Assembly: GCA_017996595.1 (NCBI GenBank)
Contig: JAGOGT010000058.1
Location: 1 to 7,082 of the forward strand
Source: Candidatus Cloacimonadota bacterium
GTDB taxonomy: Bacteria; Cloacimonadota; Cloacimonadia; Cloacimonadales; Cloacimonadaceae
Direction: 5' to 3'
DNA length: 7,082 nucleotides
Below the pieces are notes generated by a model. That model saw nothing but the letters and a program-made list of their open reading frames with translations. It searched no databases and was not told where the DNA came from. Below are positions 1-7,082 of the stretch, piece by piece. The translations under genes were made by a program, and so were the position numbers. Each line of letters begins with the position of its first letter. Within the stretch, counting starts at the first letter, position 1.

Positions 1-189
1 GATACCAGTTTTGTGAATAATTGGGCGGCGTGGTTTATCGAAGAGGATAAGCAGTTTTATGTGGTGACAGCATACGGGGGTAATTTTGAGGATCTCCGCA
101 GCCTTACCGCAGGCCGGGAGCATATTCGCTATGGGGAATTGGAAGCAATGATCAGAGAGGAGAAAAGGAAAGAACTACTTTCACATTAA
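1..189 (+). CDS. C-terminal fragment of an unrecognised protein (5' end outside window)
   Basis: Frame 1 is open from the first base to a TAA at 187-189 and gives 62 residues; the other two + frames hit stops within the first 20 bases. The fragment has aromatic and hydrophobic stretches (NNWAAWFIEED, QFYVVTAYGG) followed by a charged, probably helical tail (ELEAMIREEKRKELLSH), which reads like the end of a soluble globular protein. No motif lets me name a family. The gene converges on the - strand operon ending at 529, with 339 bases between the two stop codons. No T-tract terminator follows the stop directly; the first strong secondary structure downstream is the palindromic element starting at 205. 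Coding status is likely from the coherent composition, but the function is unknown. Confidence 0.65.
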   Translation, partial: DTSFVNNWAAWFIEEDKQFYVVTAYGGNFEDLRSLTAGREHIRYGELEAMIREEKRKELLSH

Positions 190-204
190 CTCCTCTAACC
201 ATTT

Positions 205-375
205 AAGCGATTGGAGTTCAAGCCGCCAAAACTAACTATTTCTTATTATGTGTCTTATGGGCGGCTTGGACTTCAAGGCCGTGTATGATCATGAGCAAGC
301 ATTTGAAGTCCAAAGCGCTATGTAATCGGGAGATAAAAGTATGATTAGCTTCAGCGCTTTGAACTCCAATTGCTT
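205..375. repeat. Four-arm palindromic element: two hairpins arranged as inverted copies
   Basis: Four arms share the 11-nt consensus TTGRASTYCAA. Arm 1 is 211-227 and arm 2 is 260-276; all 17 positions pair (two as G-U) around a 32-nt loop. Arm 3 is 303-319 and arm 4 is 353-369; 15 of 17 positions pair, with two A/C mismatches on the + strand that become G-U on the - strand. A second short stem (323-327 with 343-347) lies inside the second hairpin. Alternatively, arm 1 extended outward pairs with arm 4 (205-221 with 359-375, one G-U) and arm 2 pairs perfectly with arm 3 (266-276 with 303-313). The closing segments differ between hairpins (GCCGCC/GGCGGC against AAGCGCT/AGCGCTT) yet each stays self-complementary. 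It could be a mobile palindromic repeat (MITE/REP-like), a bidirectional terminator or a structured RNA. No target-site duplication is evident. Confidence 0.8.
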
Positions 376-386
376 GTGTCGGATTG

Positions 387-428
387 AGAAAAACGGCGTT
401 TTTGTCACAAAAATCCATTTTTGTCGCC
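387..428. terminator. Possible bidirectional terminator / A-T-tract hairpin cluster
   Basis: A near-palindrome AAAAACGGCGTTTTT (389-403) is followed by a perfect 8-bp hairpin ACAAAAAT-CC-ATTTTTGT (407-424). A GGCG at 395-398 can also pair with CGCC at 425-428. Read on the - strand, the GC-closed structure is followed directly by a run of five T, as in an intrinsic terminator for the dprA end of the operon. The same palindrome gives a T-run on the + strand. The GC stem is short, so termination strength is uncertain. Confidence 0.4.
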
Positions 429-528
429 TTAGGTTATATGGAGAGATGATAAATCTCTATAGATCTTTGATGAGTGGATAGAGTGATAATTGGTAAAAGG
501 GAACAGGGCAAAGGGAAAAGTGGGAGGA

Positions 529-2648
<2,120 letters not shown>

Positions 2649-4130
2649 TTATGGGGCTACAATAAATTTGTGCAAGTTGCGCCTTCCCTGCTGGTTAATC
2701 TCGACAAAATACAGGCCTGAAGGCAGCCTGTGGGTATTGGATACCCCGTTCCAGCTCAGCTCCAGGCTTTTATCAGCGGGCATATTATCATATAGTTTGG
2801 CAACTTTCTGGCCGCGAAGATTATAGACATTCACCTGTAACGGTTCTCTGGACAGGCCATCCAGTTTTAGCTTCAGGGGTAATTCCCGCACGGGATTGGG
2901 CATCGTGCAGCTAATAACCGTGGGCACCTGGAGGGGATCATCATTGGCAACAGCGTGATAGATTCCCGAAACAAAATCCACGCCATTATCACTGAATCTC
3001 CATGGCAAATCGCCTACTTCATTAATGGGTATCTGGGCAACATAGCTAACCGGATTGCTGTAATCAGAGCCCACCGGATATACGTCCACGGGGATACCAT
3101 AAGCACTTCTTACTTCTGCTATCAGAGGGAAATCCCCTTGATTGTCATAATAGCTGAGGGTGAGAGTATTAGTATCAAAATCAAAGGAGCTTATCTCCAC
3201 TGTGGGCAGGATATTGGCCGTCTGCTGATAGAAATTATCTTCCATCACGGCTACGGCAGGAGTGCTGTAATCGCCGATGCCAAGATTGGGCTGCATGTTT
3301 TCGATGGTGATAGCCATGGTCATCCCTGTCATAGCCAGGGTGTTGCTCATATTTGGCCAGGCACCGAAATCCGGATCATTGGTGAGATCAGACAAAGTGC
3401 AAGCCATGTGCAGAGTTCCGGAAGATACCTGCGCCTGGATGTTTCCCAGCCGGGTGAAGGTTGGCATGCTGGTAACACTGTCGTAACGCAGCTTATAGAG
3501 GCCATTGGAAAGCACTCCGGGAATATTGAAACTATAGATCATGGCATAGGCAAGGGTATCCACCACGGTTTCGGGATTTACGATCGTGGCCATATAGATA
3601 TTGAAGCTGGTGATGGTATTCATGGTGGGGAAAAGCCCGCTGGCGTTCTGCATGCTGAAATACAGCTTTTCGGGACCCATGGCCATATAGCTTTCTTCGA
3701 GGTCCAGATTGGGGCTATACACCATCAGGCTATCGCCCGTGGGATCAGTGCCGATATAGGCCATGCGGTTTATATTGGGAGGAAAGGTCTCCGCATCCCA
3801 ATAGGCAGGATGCAGGGCACACATCGCTTCGCCCATATAGTCCATATTGTAACGCAGGCGGTAACGTAGCTTCTGGCCATAACTGTAAGGTGCCAGAGCC
3901 TCCATTTCTAGATTGGGCAGGCTGTTAACCGCAATGCTGCTCCAGTTACCGGTTCCGGCAGCATAATAGCATTCCATGGTTCCCAGGCCGGCGCTAAGAT
4001 CGTCCCAGCGCAGATGCAGATCGCCATTTGCGTCTCTAGCGCTGTGCCGGATCACGCTGAAGGGATTGGCAAACTGGGCAAAAGCGCTGCCTGCCAGGAG
4101 CACTAAAAGCAGGATTAACAAACGTTTCAT
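2649..4130 (-). CDS. Secreted protein with C-terminal Por/T9SS-type sorting domain
   Basis: The 493-residue product starts with a classical signal peptide: MKRLLILLLVLLAGSAFA, predicted cleavage after A18 before Q19. The body is beta-rich. The region after the signal (about 30-115) may be an Ig/FN3-like sandwich, and about 120-300 (from AYIGTDPTGDSLMVY) may be a DOMON/CBM9-like ligand-binding fold; both readings are tentative. The last ~85 residues form a typical FCB sorting/FlgD-like tail: PNPV (411-414), VNVYNLRGQKVAKL (433-446), LSWNG (458-462), SGLYFVEI (471-478) and a terminal HKFIVAP. Export across the inner membrane is well supported; outer-membrane secretion by a type IX-like system is inferred from the tail. 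The start overlaps the upstream stop as ATGA (4127-4130), with a strong Shine-Dalgarno GGAGGTGA (4134-4141) inside the upstream gene. No enzymatic motif was recognised. Confidence 0.92.
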   Translation of the reverse strand: MKRLLILLLVLLAGSAFAQFANPFSVIRHSARDANGDLHLRWDDLSAGLGTMECYYAAGTGNWSSIAVNSLPNLEMEALAPYSYGQKLRYRLRYNMDYMGEAMCALHPAYWDAETFPPNINRMAYIGTDPTGDSLMVYSPNLDLEESYMAMGPEKLYFSMQNASGLFPTMNTITSFNIYMATIVNPETVVDTLAYAMIYSFNIPGVLSNGLYKLRYDSVTSMPTFTRLGNIQAQVSSGTLHMACTLSDLTNDPDFGAWPNMSNTLAMTGMTMAITIENMQPNLGIGDYSTPAVAVMEDNFYQQTANILPTVEISSFDFDTNTLTLSYYDNQGDFPLIAEVRSAYGIPVDVYPVGSDYSNPVSYVAQIPINEVGDLPWRFSDNGVDFVSGIYHAVANDDPLQVPTVISCTMPNPVRELPLKLKLDGLSREPLQVNVYNLRGQKVAKLYDNMPADKSLELSWNGVSNTHRLPSGLYFVEINQQGRRNLHKFIVAP

Positions 4131-5017
4131 TCTTCACCTCCCGGTGCCAGGGGTTCGATGAGGCCTTGTTCATAGAGCTTGCGGAAATAGGTCCAGCTGG
4201 TGGCATTGGGTTCCGTCCATTCGCTTGGAGCGAACGCAAACTCCGGATGATTCAGCTTCACATAGTCTTTAATCTTGGGGGGAAGGGCTTCAAAGCCGCC
4301 TTCCAGCTTCTGTCCGCGACACACGAAGACCAGTTGTCCCGCTCTATCGCCCATTTTCATGAAGGGCATCCAGGGGCTGATCCGGTTCCAGGTGATATCC
4401 ACAGGCACGGAAGAAAGCGTGCTATCGGCCAGATCGCTTTTATTGGCAAAGAACTGGAAGAACTCCGCAGATTGATAGATGTCGCTTTGGGAATATTCGG
4501 GGAAATCCTTGCGGGGCAGAGGGCTGTCATAAAAGGGAAAGATATCCATGTGGAAAGCAAATTCCTCGCCCAGATCAGTGCCCGGAAGCATTTTGTGGAT
4601 ATAGGGCAGCATCTCCATCCCAAAATCCATATCCTGATTCACGGGGTCGTTCCAGATGTGAATTACAGGGACTTCCGTATTGGTAAAGGGATTACGCCAC
4701 TTTTCCAGTATCTGTCCGCTTTGGTAATCGGTGAAAAAGGCAGCCTCACGGGACAGCAGCTTGAAACCCGCTTCGCCGGGAAGAGTGCGGGCAATATTAA
4801 AGCCCTCAAATCCAAATAGCTCCCTTCTGCGTTCGCCGGGAACGATGCTATAAATACTTCCCGTCCAGAAATACAGCGTCTCTCCACCCTTGGCGTCACC
4901 GCGAACCCGGGTGAAAGCATCCAGATAGGTATCCGGTCTGGCCAGGTCATATTCCTGTGCCAGGAGGGGGCTAAGGGCTATAATTAGCATTATGATCAGG
5001 GGCATTAGCTTCCGCAT
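4127..5017 (-). CDS. Exported DUF1838-like protein of unknown function
   Basis: The 296-residue product has an N-terminal signal peptide (MRKLMPLIIMLIIALSPLLA, cleavage likely after A20) with no lipobox cysteine, so a soluble periplasmic or secreted protein is expected. The mature part resembles, from memory, the DUF1838 family: an aromatic segment LYFWTGSIYSIVPGE (48-62), LFGFEGFNIAR (67-77), a LLSREAAFF block (87-95), then WRNPFTN (107-113) and VPVIHIWNDPVN (116-127). The family's biochemical role is not known to me, so none is assigned. The segment 250-296 (NHPEFAFAPSEW and following) completes the domain and there is no sorting tail. It is the first gene of the operon. The ATG at 5017 is preceded by GAGGT (5028-5032) at 10-nt spacing. 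The stop overlaps the next start by 4 nt, implying coordinated synthesis with the sorting-domain protein. Confidence 0.82.
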   Translation of the reverse strand: MRKLMPLIIMLIIALSPLLAQEYDLARPDTYLDAFTRVRGDAKGGETLYFWTGSIYSIVPGERRRELFGFEGFNIARTLPGEAGFKLLSREAAFFTDYQSGQILEKWRNPFTNTEVPVIHIWNDPVNQDMDFGMEMLPYIHKMLPGTDLGEEFAFHMDIFPFYDSPLPRKDFPEYSQSDIYQSAEFFQFFANKSDLADSTLSSVPVDITWNRISPWMPFMKMGDRAGQLVFVCRGQKLEGGFEALPPKIKDYVKLNHPEFAFAPSEWTEPNATSWTYFRKLYEQGLIEPLAPGGEE

Positions 5018-5036
5018 GATGTTCTTTACCTCGTTT

Positions 5037-5073
5037 TTACAAACAATTTTCCAATGTGTGGTAGTGTTTGTAA
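5037..5073. promoter_or_regulatory. 9-bp inverted repeat just upstream of the operon's first gene
   Basis: TTACAAACA (5037-5045) and TGTTTGTAA (5065-5073) are perfect reverse complements separated by 19 nt. The near arm ends 5 nt upstream of the Shine-Dalgarno of the DUF1838-like gene. The far arm overlaps the place where a -10 element would fall for the TTGACA at 5085-5090. It may be an operator or, if transcribed, a leader hairpin controlling access to the ribosome binding site. Confidence 0.45.
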
Positions 5074-5090
5074 GGGCAGGGATATGTCAA
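5062..5090 (-). promoter_or_regulatory. Possible sigma-70-type promoter for the four-gene operon
   Basis: A perfect TTGACA on the - strand (5090 down to 5085) is followed after 17 nt by ACACTA (5067-5062), or after 16 nt by AACACT; either is only a partial match to TATAAT. The position, about 45 nt upstream of the first start codon, is suitable. Promoter consensus in this lineage is uncertain. Confidence 0.3.
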
Positions 5091-5153
5091 GCAAAAGCTG
5101 GTTTTGGACTGCGAGTGGGTTGAAAAGACAGGTGTCAGGTTTTAGGTTTCAGT

Positions 5154-5185
5154 AGTGAAAAGGTGGAAAAGTGAAAAAGTGAAAC
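5154..5185. repeat. 8-nt tandem array (AGTGAAAA type, four units)
   Basis: Four consecutive 8-mers read AGTGAAAA, GGTGGAAA, AGTGAAAA and AGTGAAAC. It is a purine-rich simple repeat in noncoding DNA. The same AGTGAAAA word occurs in inverse orientation at 5436-5443, inside the 7-nt array on the other side of the region. Confidence 0.75.
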
Positions 5186-5211
5186 ACATTTTATACTCAT
5201 CGTTGCTTGCT

Positions 5212-5247
5212 GTCCATTTCGTCCATACCGTCCATGTTGTCCATAGC
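5212..5247. repeat. 9-nt tandem array GTCCATnnn (four units)
   Basis: GTCCAT occurs at 5212, 5221, 5230 and 5239, exactly 9 nt apart, with the intervening three bases variable (TTC, ACC, GTT, AGC). A period that is a multiple of three with an invariant hexamer could look like peptide repeats (Val-His-X forward, Met-Asp-X reverse), but no open frame with a start and ribosome binding site surrounds it. A noncoding microsatellite is more likely. Confidence 0.8.
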
Positions 5248-5303
5248 TACGCAAAAACTTCACTGGCATAAGCTTCCATAGAACCTTATGAAACAAAGCA
5301 GGC

Positions 5304-5321
5304 GAGCCTCCTATGGGGCTC
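5304..5321. repeat. GC-rich hairpin with CTAT loop
   Basis: GAGCCTC (5304-5310) pairs with GGGGCTC (5315-5321), six Watson-Crick pairs and one G-U, around a four-base CTAT loop. No T-run follows on either strand, so an intrinsic terminator is not supported. It is recorded as a structural element of unknown role. Confidence 0.5.
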
Positions 5322-5380
5322 CCGAGAAATCCATTGGAGACTCATAGCCTGGCCATAATAGCTTACCGTGTGGGTTCTTT

Positions 5381-5419
5381 GGAAGCTGCAACGCTCGGTT
5401 GTTGCCCAGCGCAGCTTTC
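5381..5419 (+). terminator. Stem-loop followed by a pyrimidine-rich tract (possible terminator or attenuator)
   Basis: GGAAGCTGC (5381-5389) pairs with GCAGCTTTC (5411-5419), one G-U. An inner stem GCTCGG/CCCAGC (5393-5398 with 5405-5410, one C-C mismatch) stacks on it with a three-base bulge on the 5' side. The T/C-rich array 5418-5445 follows. This resembles a weak + strand terminator, but no + strand gene lies immediately upstream, so it could instead be a remnant or a leader attenuator for the gene at 5603. Confidence 0.3.
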
Positions 5420-5445
5420 ATTCTTCATTCTTCATTTTTCACTCC
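5418..5445. repeat. 7-nt tandem array (TCATTCT type, four units)
   Basis: Successive 7-mers are TCATTCT, TCATTCT, TCATTTT and TCACTCC, so the array decays toward its right end. It lies immediately downstream of the stem-loop at 5381-5419 and contains TTTTCACT, the reverse complement of the unit of the left 8-nt array. Confidence 0.7.
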
Positions 5446-5543
5446 TACTACCAACCAAGAACCATCCAAGATCGCGAAAAAGGAGGGATAAGGGAGGGAT
5501 CTAAGCAGATATTCGATTATTTTCACACATTGGAATGAATATT

Positions 5544-5551
5544 GCTACACT
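5544..5551 (+). promoter_or_regulatory. Possible extended -10 element for the gene at 5603
   Basis: TGCTACACT (5543-5551 region) matches an extended -10 (TGn plus TACACT, four of six to TATAAT) about 50 nt upstream of the start codon. No clear -35 is seen at the right distance. An 8-bp palindrome TTGGCCAA (5554-5561) lies just downstream and could be an operator half-sequence or chance. Confidence 0.22.
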
Positions 5552-5602
5552 AGTTGGCCAAACAGGATCATGGATGAAAAATGTACATATAGGAGATCTA
5601 AG

Positions 5603-7082
5603 ATGATACGACGTTCATGCATATTCGTTACATTGGTTTTTTTGTTTTTGCTGATCGGGGTTAATGGCTATGCTCAACAAAGCTTTTCTCTGCGTTACGA
5701 TTCACAAACTGCGGATACCCTGTATTTAACTTTCGTAGTTTACACTCCCAGTCAGGCGATGCCTGGAAATTCCATTCATAATTATCATCACTATCCCTGG
5801 TGGGGAGTGGCTGTGGATGGTGCCACTCCCTATTGGCCTACCACTTCAGGCTACTATTCATACACCTATACTTTCGGTACCTATGCTTATTTTCCCATAG
5901 CCTGGCCCATCACCGTTCCAGAAGGTTATCACAGTTTTCAGGGCTACCTCTACGTCGATAATGTCAGGACATATTCCATGGTAGGAAATCCCTTACAAGT
6001 ATATATAGGGCAGCATACTCATAACATGGTGGATTGGAGCCTGGTGATGCAGTACATCGATCATCAGGGAGTGCATATGCGCATCAGAATATACAATCCC
6101 AATAATGATGCCTGGACGATGCAATGGCCCAGCCAGCCGATAGCCTGCTTCAGCCTCAATGGACAGATGATCTACACGGAGCCGATCAATGAACCCTATG
6201 CGATAACCGTATATCCTACTGCTAGTTATTATATTCCCTTGGATTACATTCATCCGCTGCAGGATGGGATTTACAGGATGCAGGCCTATCTGATTTTGCC
6301 GGGTGGAGCTGGCATCGCACCCGTGGGAGATGAAGTGAGCGTTACCTTGGGAAATGTGGAGAATATTGATTACGGTGCCGGCGATCTGCCTTCCGCCTTA
6401 CCTATCGATTTTTCGCATCAGCACAGCCTCTATGAGTGCATCTACACCTCTGAGGAGCTTGGTGGACTGCATGGCAGCATCACAAGTTTGGCCTTTCAAA
6501 GCCAGTTTCCGGATAGTTCCCTGGTGGATGTGCCGGTGCAGGTATATCTGGGCACTACTTCCGAAAGCAACCTGGCCAATGGCTGGATTCCCGCGTCGCA
6601 GCTCAGCCTGGTGTATGATGGCCTGCTCAGCTTTCCGGTGGGTGAAGAGGAGATTCTTTTTAATCTGGAGAATCACTTAACGCTGCCGCAAAACCAAAAC
6701 CTGGTGATGATGGTGAAACATGAGGGTAATGCCAGCCAGATGATGGCGGGGACTTACTTCCGGTGCCAGAATGCCGATCCTGCAAATGGGGCTATGGCGG
6801 TTTCCAATGTAGCGCCGCCTTATCCAGAGAACCCCGGGGATGTGGTGCTGAGCGGTAAAACACCCCAAATTAGCATCTATTATACTCCTGGAGCGGATGC
6901 AGAAGATGAATTGCTTAGTCCTGCTATGTCAATTTCTGCATATCCGAATCCCTTCAGCAGCGCTTCCACGCTGGAATATGACTTGAAAGAGCCAGCTGAT
7001 GTTGAGATAGCCGTGTATAACCTCAAAGGTCAGCTGGTGAAAAATCTCTGTGCAGGAGCCAGGCAAGCCGGAACTCACACTC
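5603..7082 (+). CDS. Secreted multidomain protein with C-terminal sorting tail (3' end outside window)
   Basis: An uninterrupted frame runs from ATG 5603 to the right edge, giving 493 codons without a stop. AGGAG (5591-5595) lies 7 nt before the ATG. The product begins with a signal peptide (MIRRSCIFVTLVFLFLLIGVNGYA, shown here as residues 1-24; cleavage likely before QQ). A Tyr/Trp-rich beta region covers about 27-150. Residues about 155-232 (MRIRIYNPNND to IYRMQAYL) look like an Ig-like BsuPI-type sandwich, an inference. About 260-432 is a module with SLYECIYTSEELGG, VYLGTTSESNLANGW and LVMMVKHEGNAS, which I associate with repeated modules in Cloacimonadota/Bacteroidota surface proteins. 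The end shows AYPNPF (446-451) and VYNLKGQLVKNL, the start of a Por/T9SS-type sorting domain; about 30 residues are probably missing. No catalytic motif is visible; a surface adhesive or binding role is a guess. Confidence 0.93.
   Translation, partial: MIRRSCIFVTLVFLFLLIGVNGYAQQSFSLRYDSQTADTLYLTFVVYTPSQAMPGNSIHNYHHYPWWGVAVDGATPYWPTTSGYYSYTYTFGTYAYFPIAWPITVPEGYHSFQGYLYVDNVRTYSMVGNPLQVYIGQHTHNMVDWSLVMQYIDHQGVHMRIRIYNPNNDAWTMQWPSQPIACFSLNGQMIYTEPINEPYAITVYPTASYYIPLDYIHPLQDGIYRMQAYLILPGGAGIAPVGDEVSVTLGNVENIDYGAGDLPSALPIDFSHQHSLYECIYTSEELGGLHGSITSLAFQSQFPDSSLVDVPVQVYLGTTSESNLANGWIPASQLSLVYDGLLSFPVGEEEILFNLENHLTLPQNQNLVMMVKHEGNASQMMAGTYFRCQNADPANGAMAVSNVAPPYPENPGDVVLSGKTPQISIYYTPGADAEDELLSPAMSISAYPNPFSSASTLEYDLKEPADVEIAVYNLKGQLVKNLCAGARQAGTHT

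Larger units (their letters stand above)
190..528. other. Noncoding convergent intergenic region
   Basis: This 339-base stretch separates two converging stop codons. It contains a four-arm palindromic element (205-375), an A/T-tract hairpin cluster (387-428), a 6-bp hairpin with arms at 442-447 and 453-458, and a purine-rich run of AAAGGG-like words (about 494-525) just past the dprA stop. A 60-codon frame on the - strand at 236-418 is best explained as chance reading through the palindromes. I see no convincing gene here. Confidence 0.7.
5018..5602. other. Divergent, repeat-rich intergenic region
   Basis: These 585 bases separate two divergent secreted-protein genes and appear noncoding. 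From left to right they hold a 9-bp dyad (5037-5073), a possible - strand promoter, an 8-nt-period purine array (5154-5185), a 9-nt-period GTCCAT array (5212-5247), a small dyad (CATAAG 5267-5272, CTTATG 5285-5290), a GC-rich hairpin (5304-5321), a longer hairpin (5381-5419), a 7-nt-period pyrimidine array (5418-5445), a purine-rich GGAGGGAT duplication (about 5482-5500), and a possible + strand promoter before 5603. A 63-codon + frame at 5313-5504 crosses the hairpins and arrays and is probably not a gene. Confidence 0.7.

Noticed and set aside
193..292. Resemblance of the first hairpin to an integron attC site (CTCTAAC at 193-199, TTCAAGCCG and CGGCTT arms)
   Set aside because: No matching right-hand GTTRRRY core is present, the spacing is too long, the stem lacks the usual extrahelical bases, and no integrase or cassette array is in the window.
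205..375. CRISPR array or tRNA/rRNA interpretation of the repeated 11-nt arms
   Set aside because: The arms alternate in orientation and are unevenly spaced rather than direct repeats with uniform spacers, and no cloverleaf with anticodon and T-loop motifs can be drawn.
236..418. 60-codon frame on the - strand
   Set aside because: It runs through the palindromic element and the A/T hairpins, has no ribosome binding site and no protein-like composition, so it is taken as chance.
2955..3869. 304-codon + strand frame opposite the sorting-domain gene
   Set aside because: Despite its length it is antisense to a gene with a signal peptide and recognisable C-terminal domain. Its composition (many His, Ile, Gly) is typical of a codon-shadow frame, and it has no recognisable domain.
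4166..4819. 217-codon + strand frame opposite the DUF1838-like gene
   Set aside because: It is antisense to a gene with a good start, signal peptide and family-like motifs, and shows no domain or ribosome binding site of its own.
5313..5504. 63-codon + strand frame in the divergent intergenic region
   Set aside because: It covers hairpins and a tandem array, lacks a Shine-Dalgarno, and its translated tail reads as repeat-derived basic residues.

Overview
The window looks like a chromosomal segment from a Gram-negative, anaerobic-type member of the FCB superphylum, most plausibly a Cloacimonadota (Cloacimonetes) bacterium. The reasons are indirect. Two large secreted proteins end in a 'PNP...VYNLxGQ...SGLYF' beta-sandwich tail of the Por/type IX secretion sorting (FlgD-like) kind. 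One of them carries a 'VYLGTTS..., GWIPASQL..., LVMMVKH' module that I associate with Cloacimonadota and Bacteroidota secretomes. Base composition is moderate and the intergenic DNA is rich in simple repeats. The phylum is inferred, not proven.

Layout. Positions 1-189 hold the last 62 codons of an unrecognised + strand gene. Positions 190-528 are noncoding and contain a four-arm palindromic element (205-375) and an A/T-tract hairpin cluster (387-428). From 5017 down to 529 a tightly packed four-gene block runs on the - strand, in transcription order: a secreted DUF1838-like protein, a secreted protein with a C-terminal sorting domain, the ribosome-assembly GTPase Obg, and the DNA-uptake/recombination mediator DprA. 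Two of its three junctions are 4-nt ATGA stop/start overlaps and the third is an 18-nt gap, so one operon with translational coupling is likely. Positions 5018-5602 form a divergent, repeat-rich intergenic region. It holds a dyad next to the operon's 5' end, three different short tandem arrays (8-, 9- and 7-nt periods) and two hairpins. From 5603 to the right edge runs a long + strand gene for a secreted multidomain protein; its 3' end lies outside the window, so it has no stop codon here.

How the genes fit together. Obg and DprA are housekeeping/competence functions. The two upstream genes encode exported proteins and share a transcript with them without an obvious biochemical link. The divergent gene encodes another exported protein with the same kind of sorting tail, so the 5018-5602 region lies between two secretome genes.

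The most interesting signal is the 205-375 element. It is two hairpins that are inverted copies of one another: the 11-nt cores are conserved between the copies, while the hairpin-closing segments have changed sequence on both sides and kept their pairing. That is the pattern expected of a structured RNA or single-stranded-DNA element. I did not find a complete new multi-gene system.
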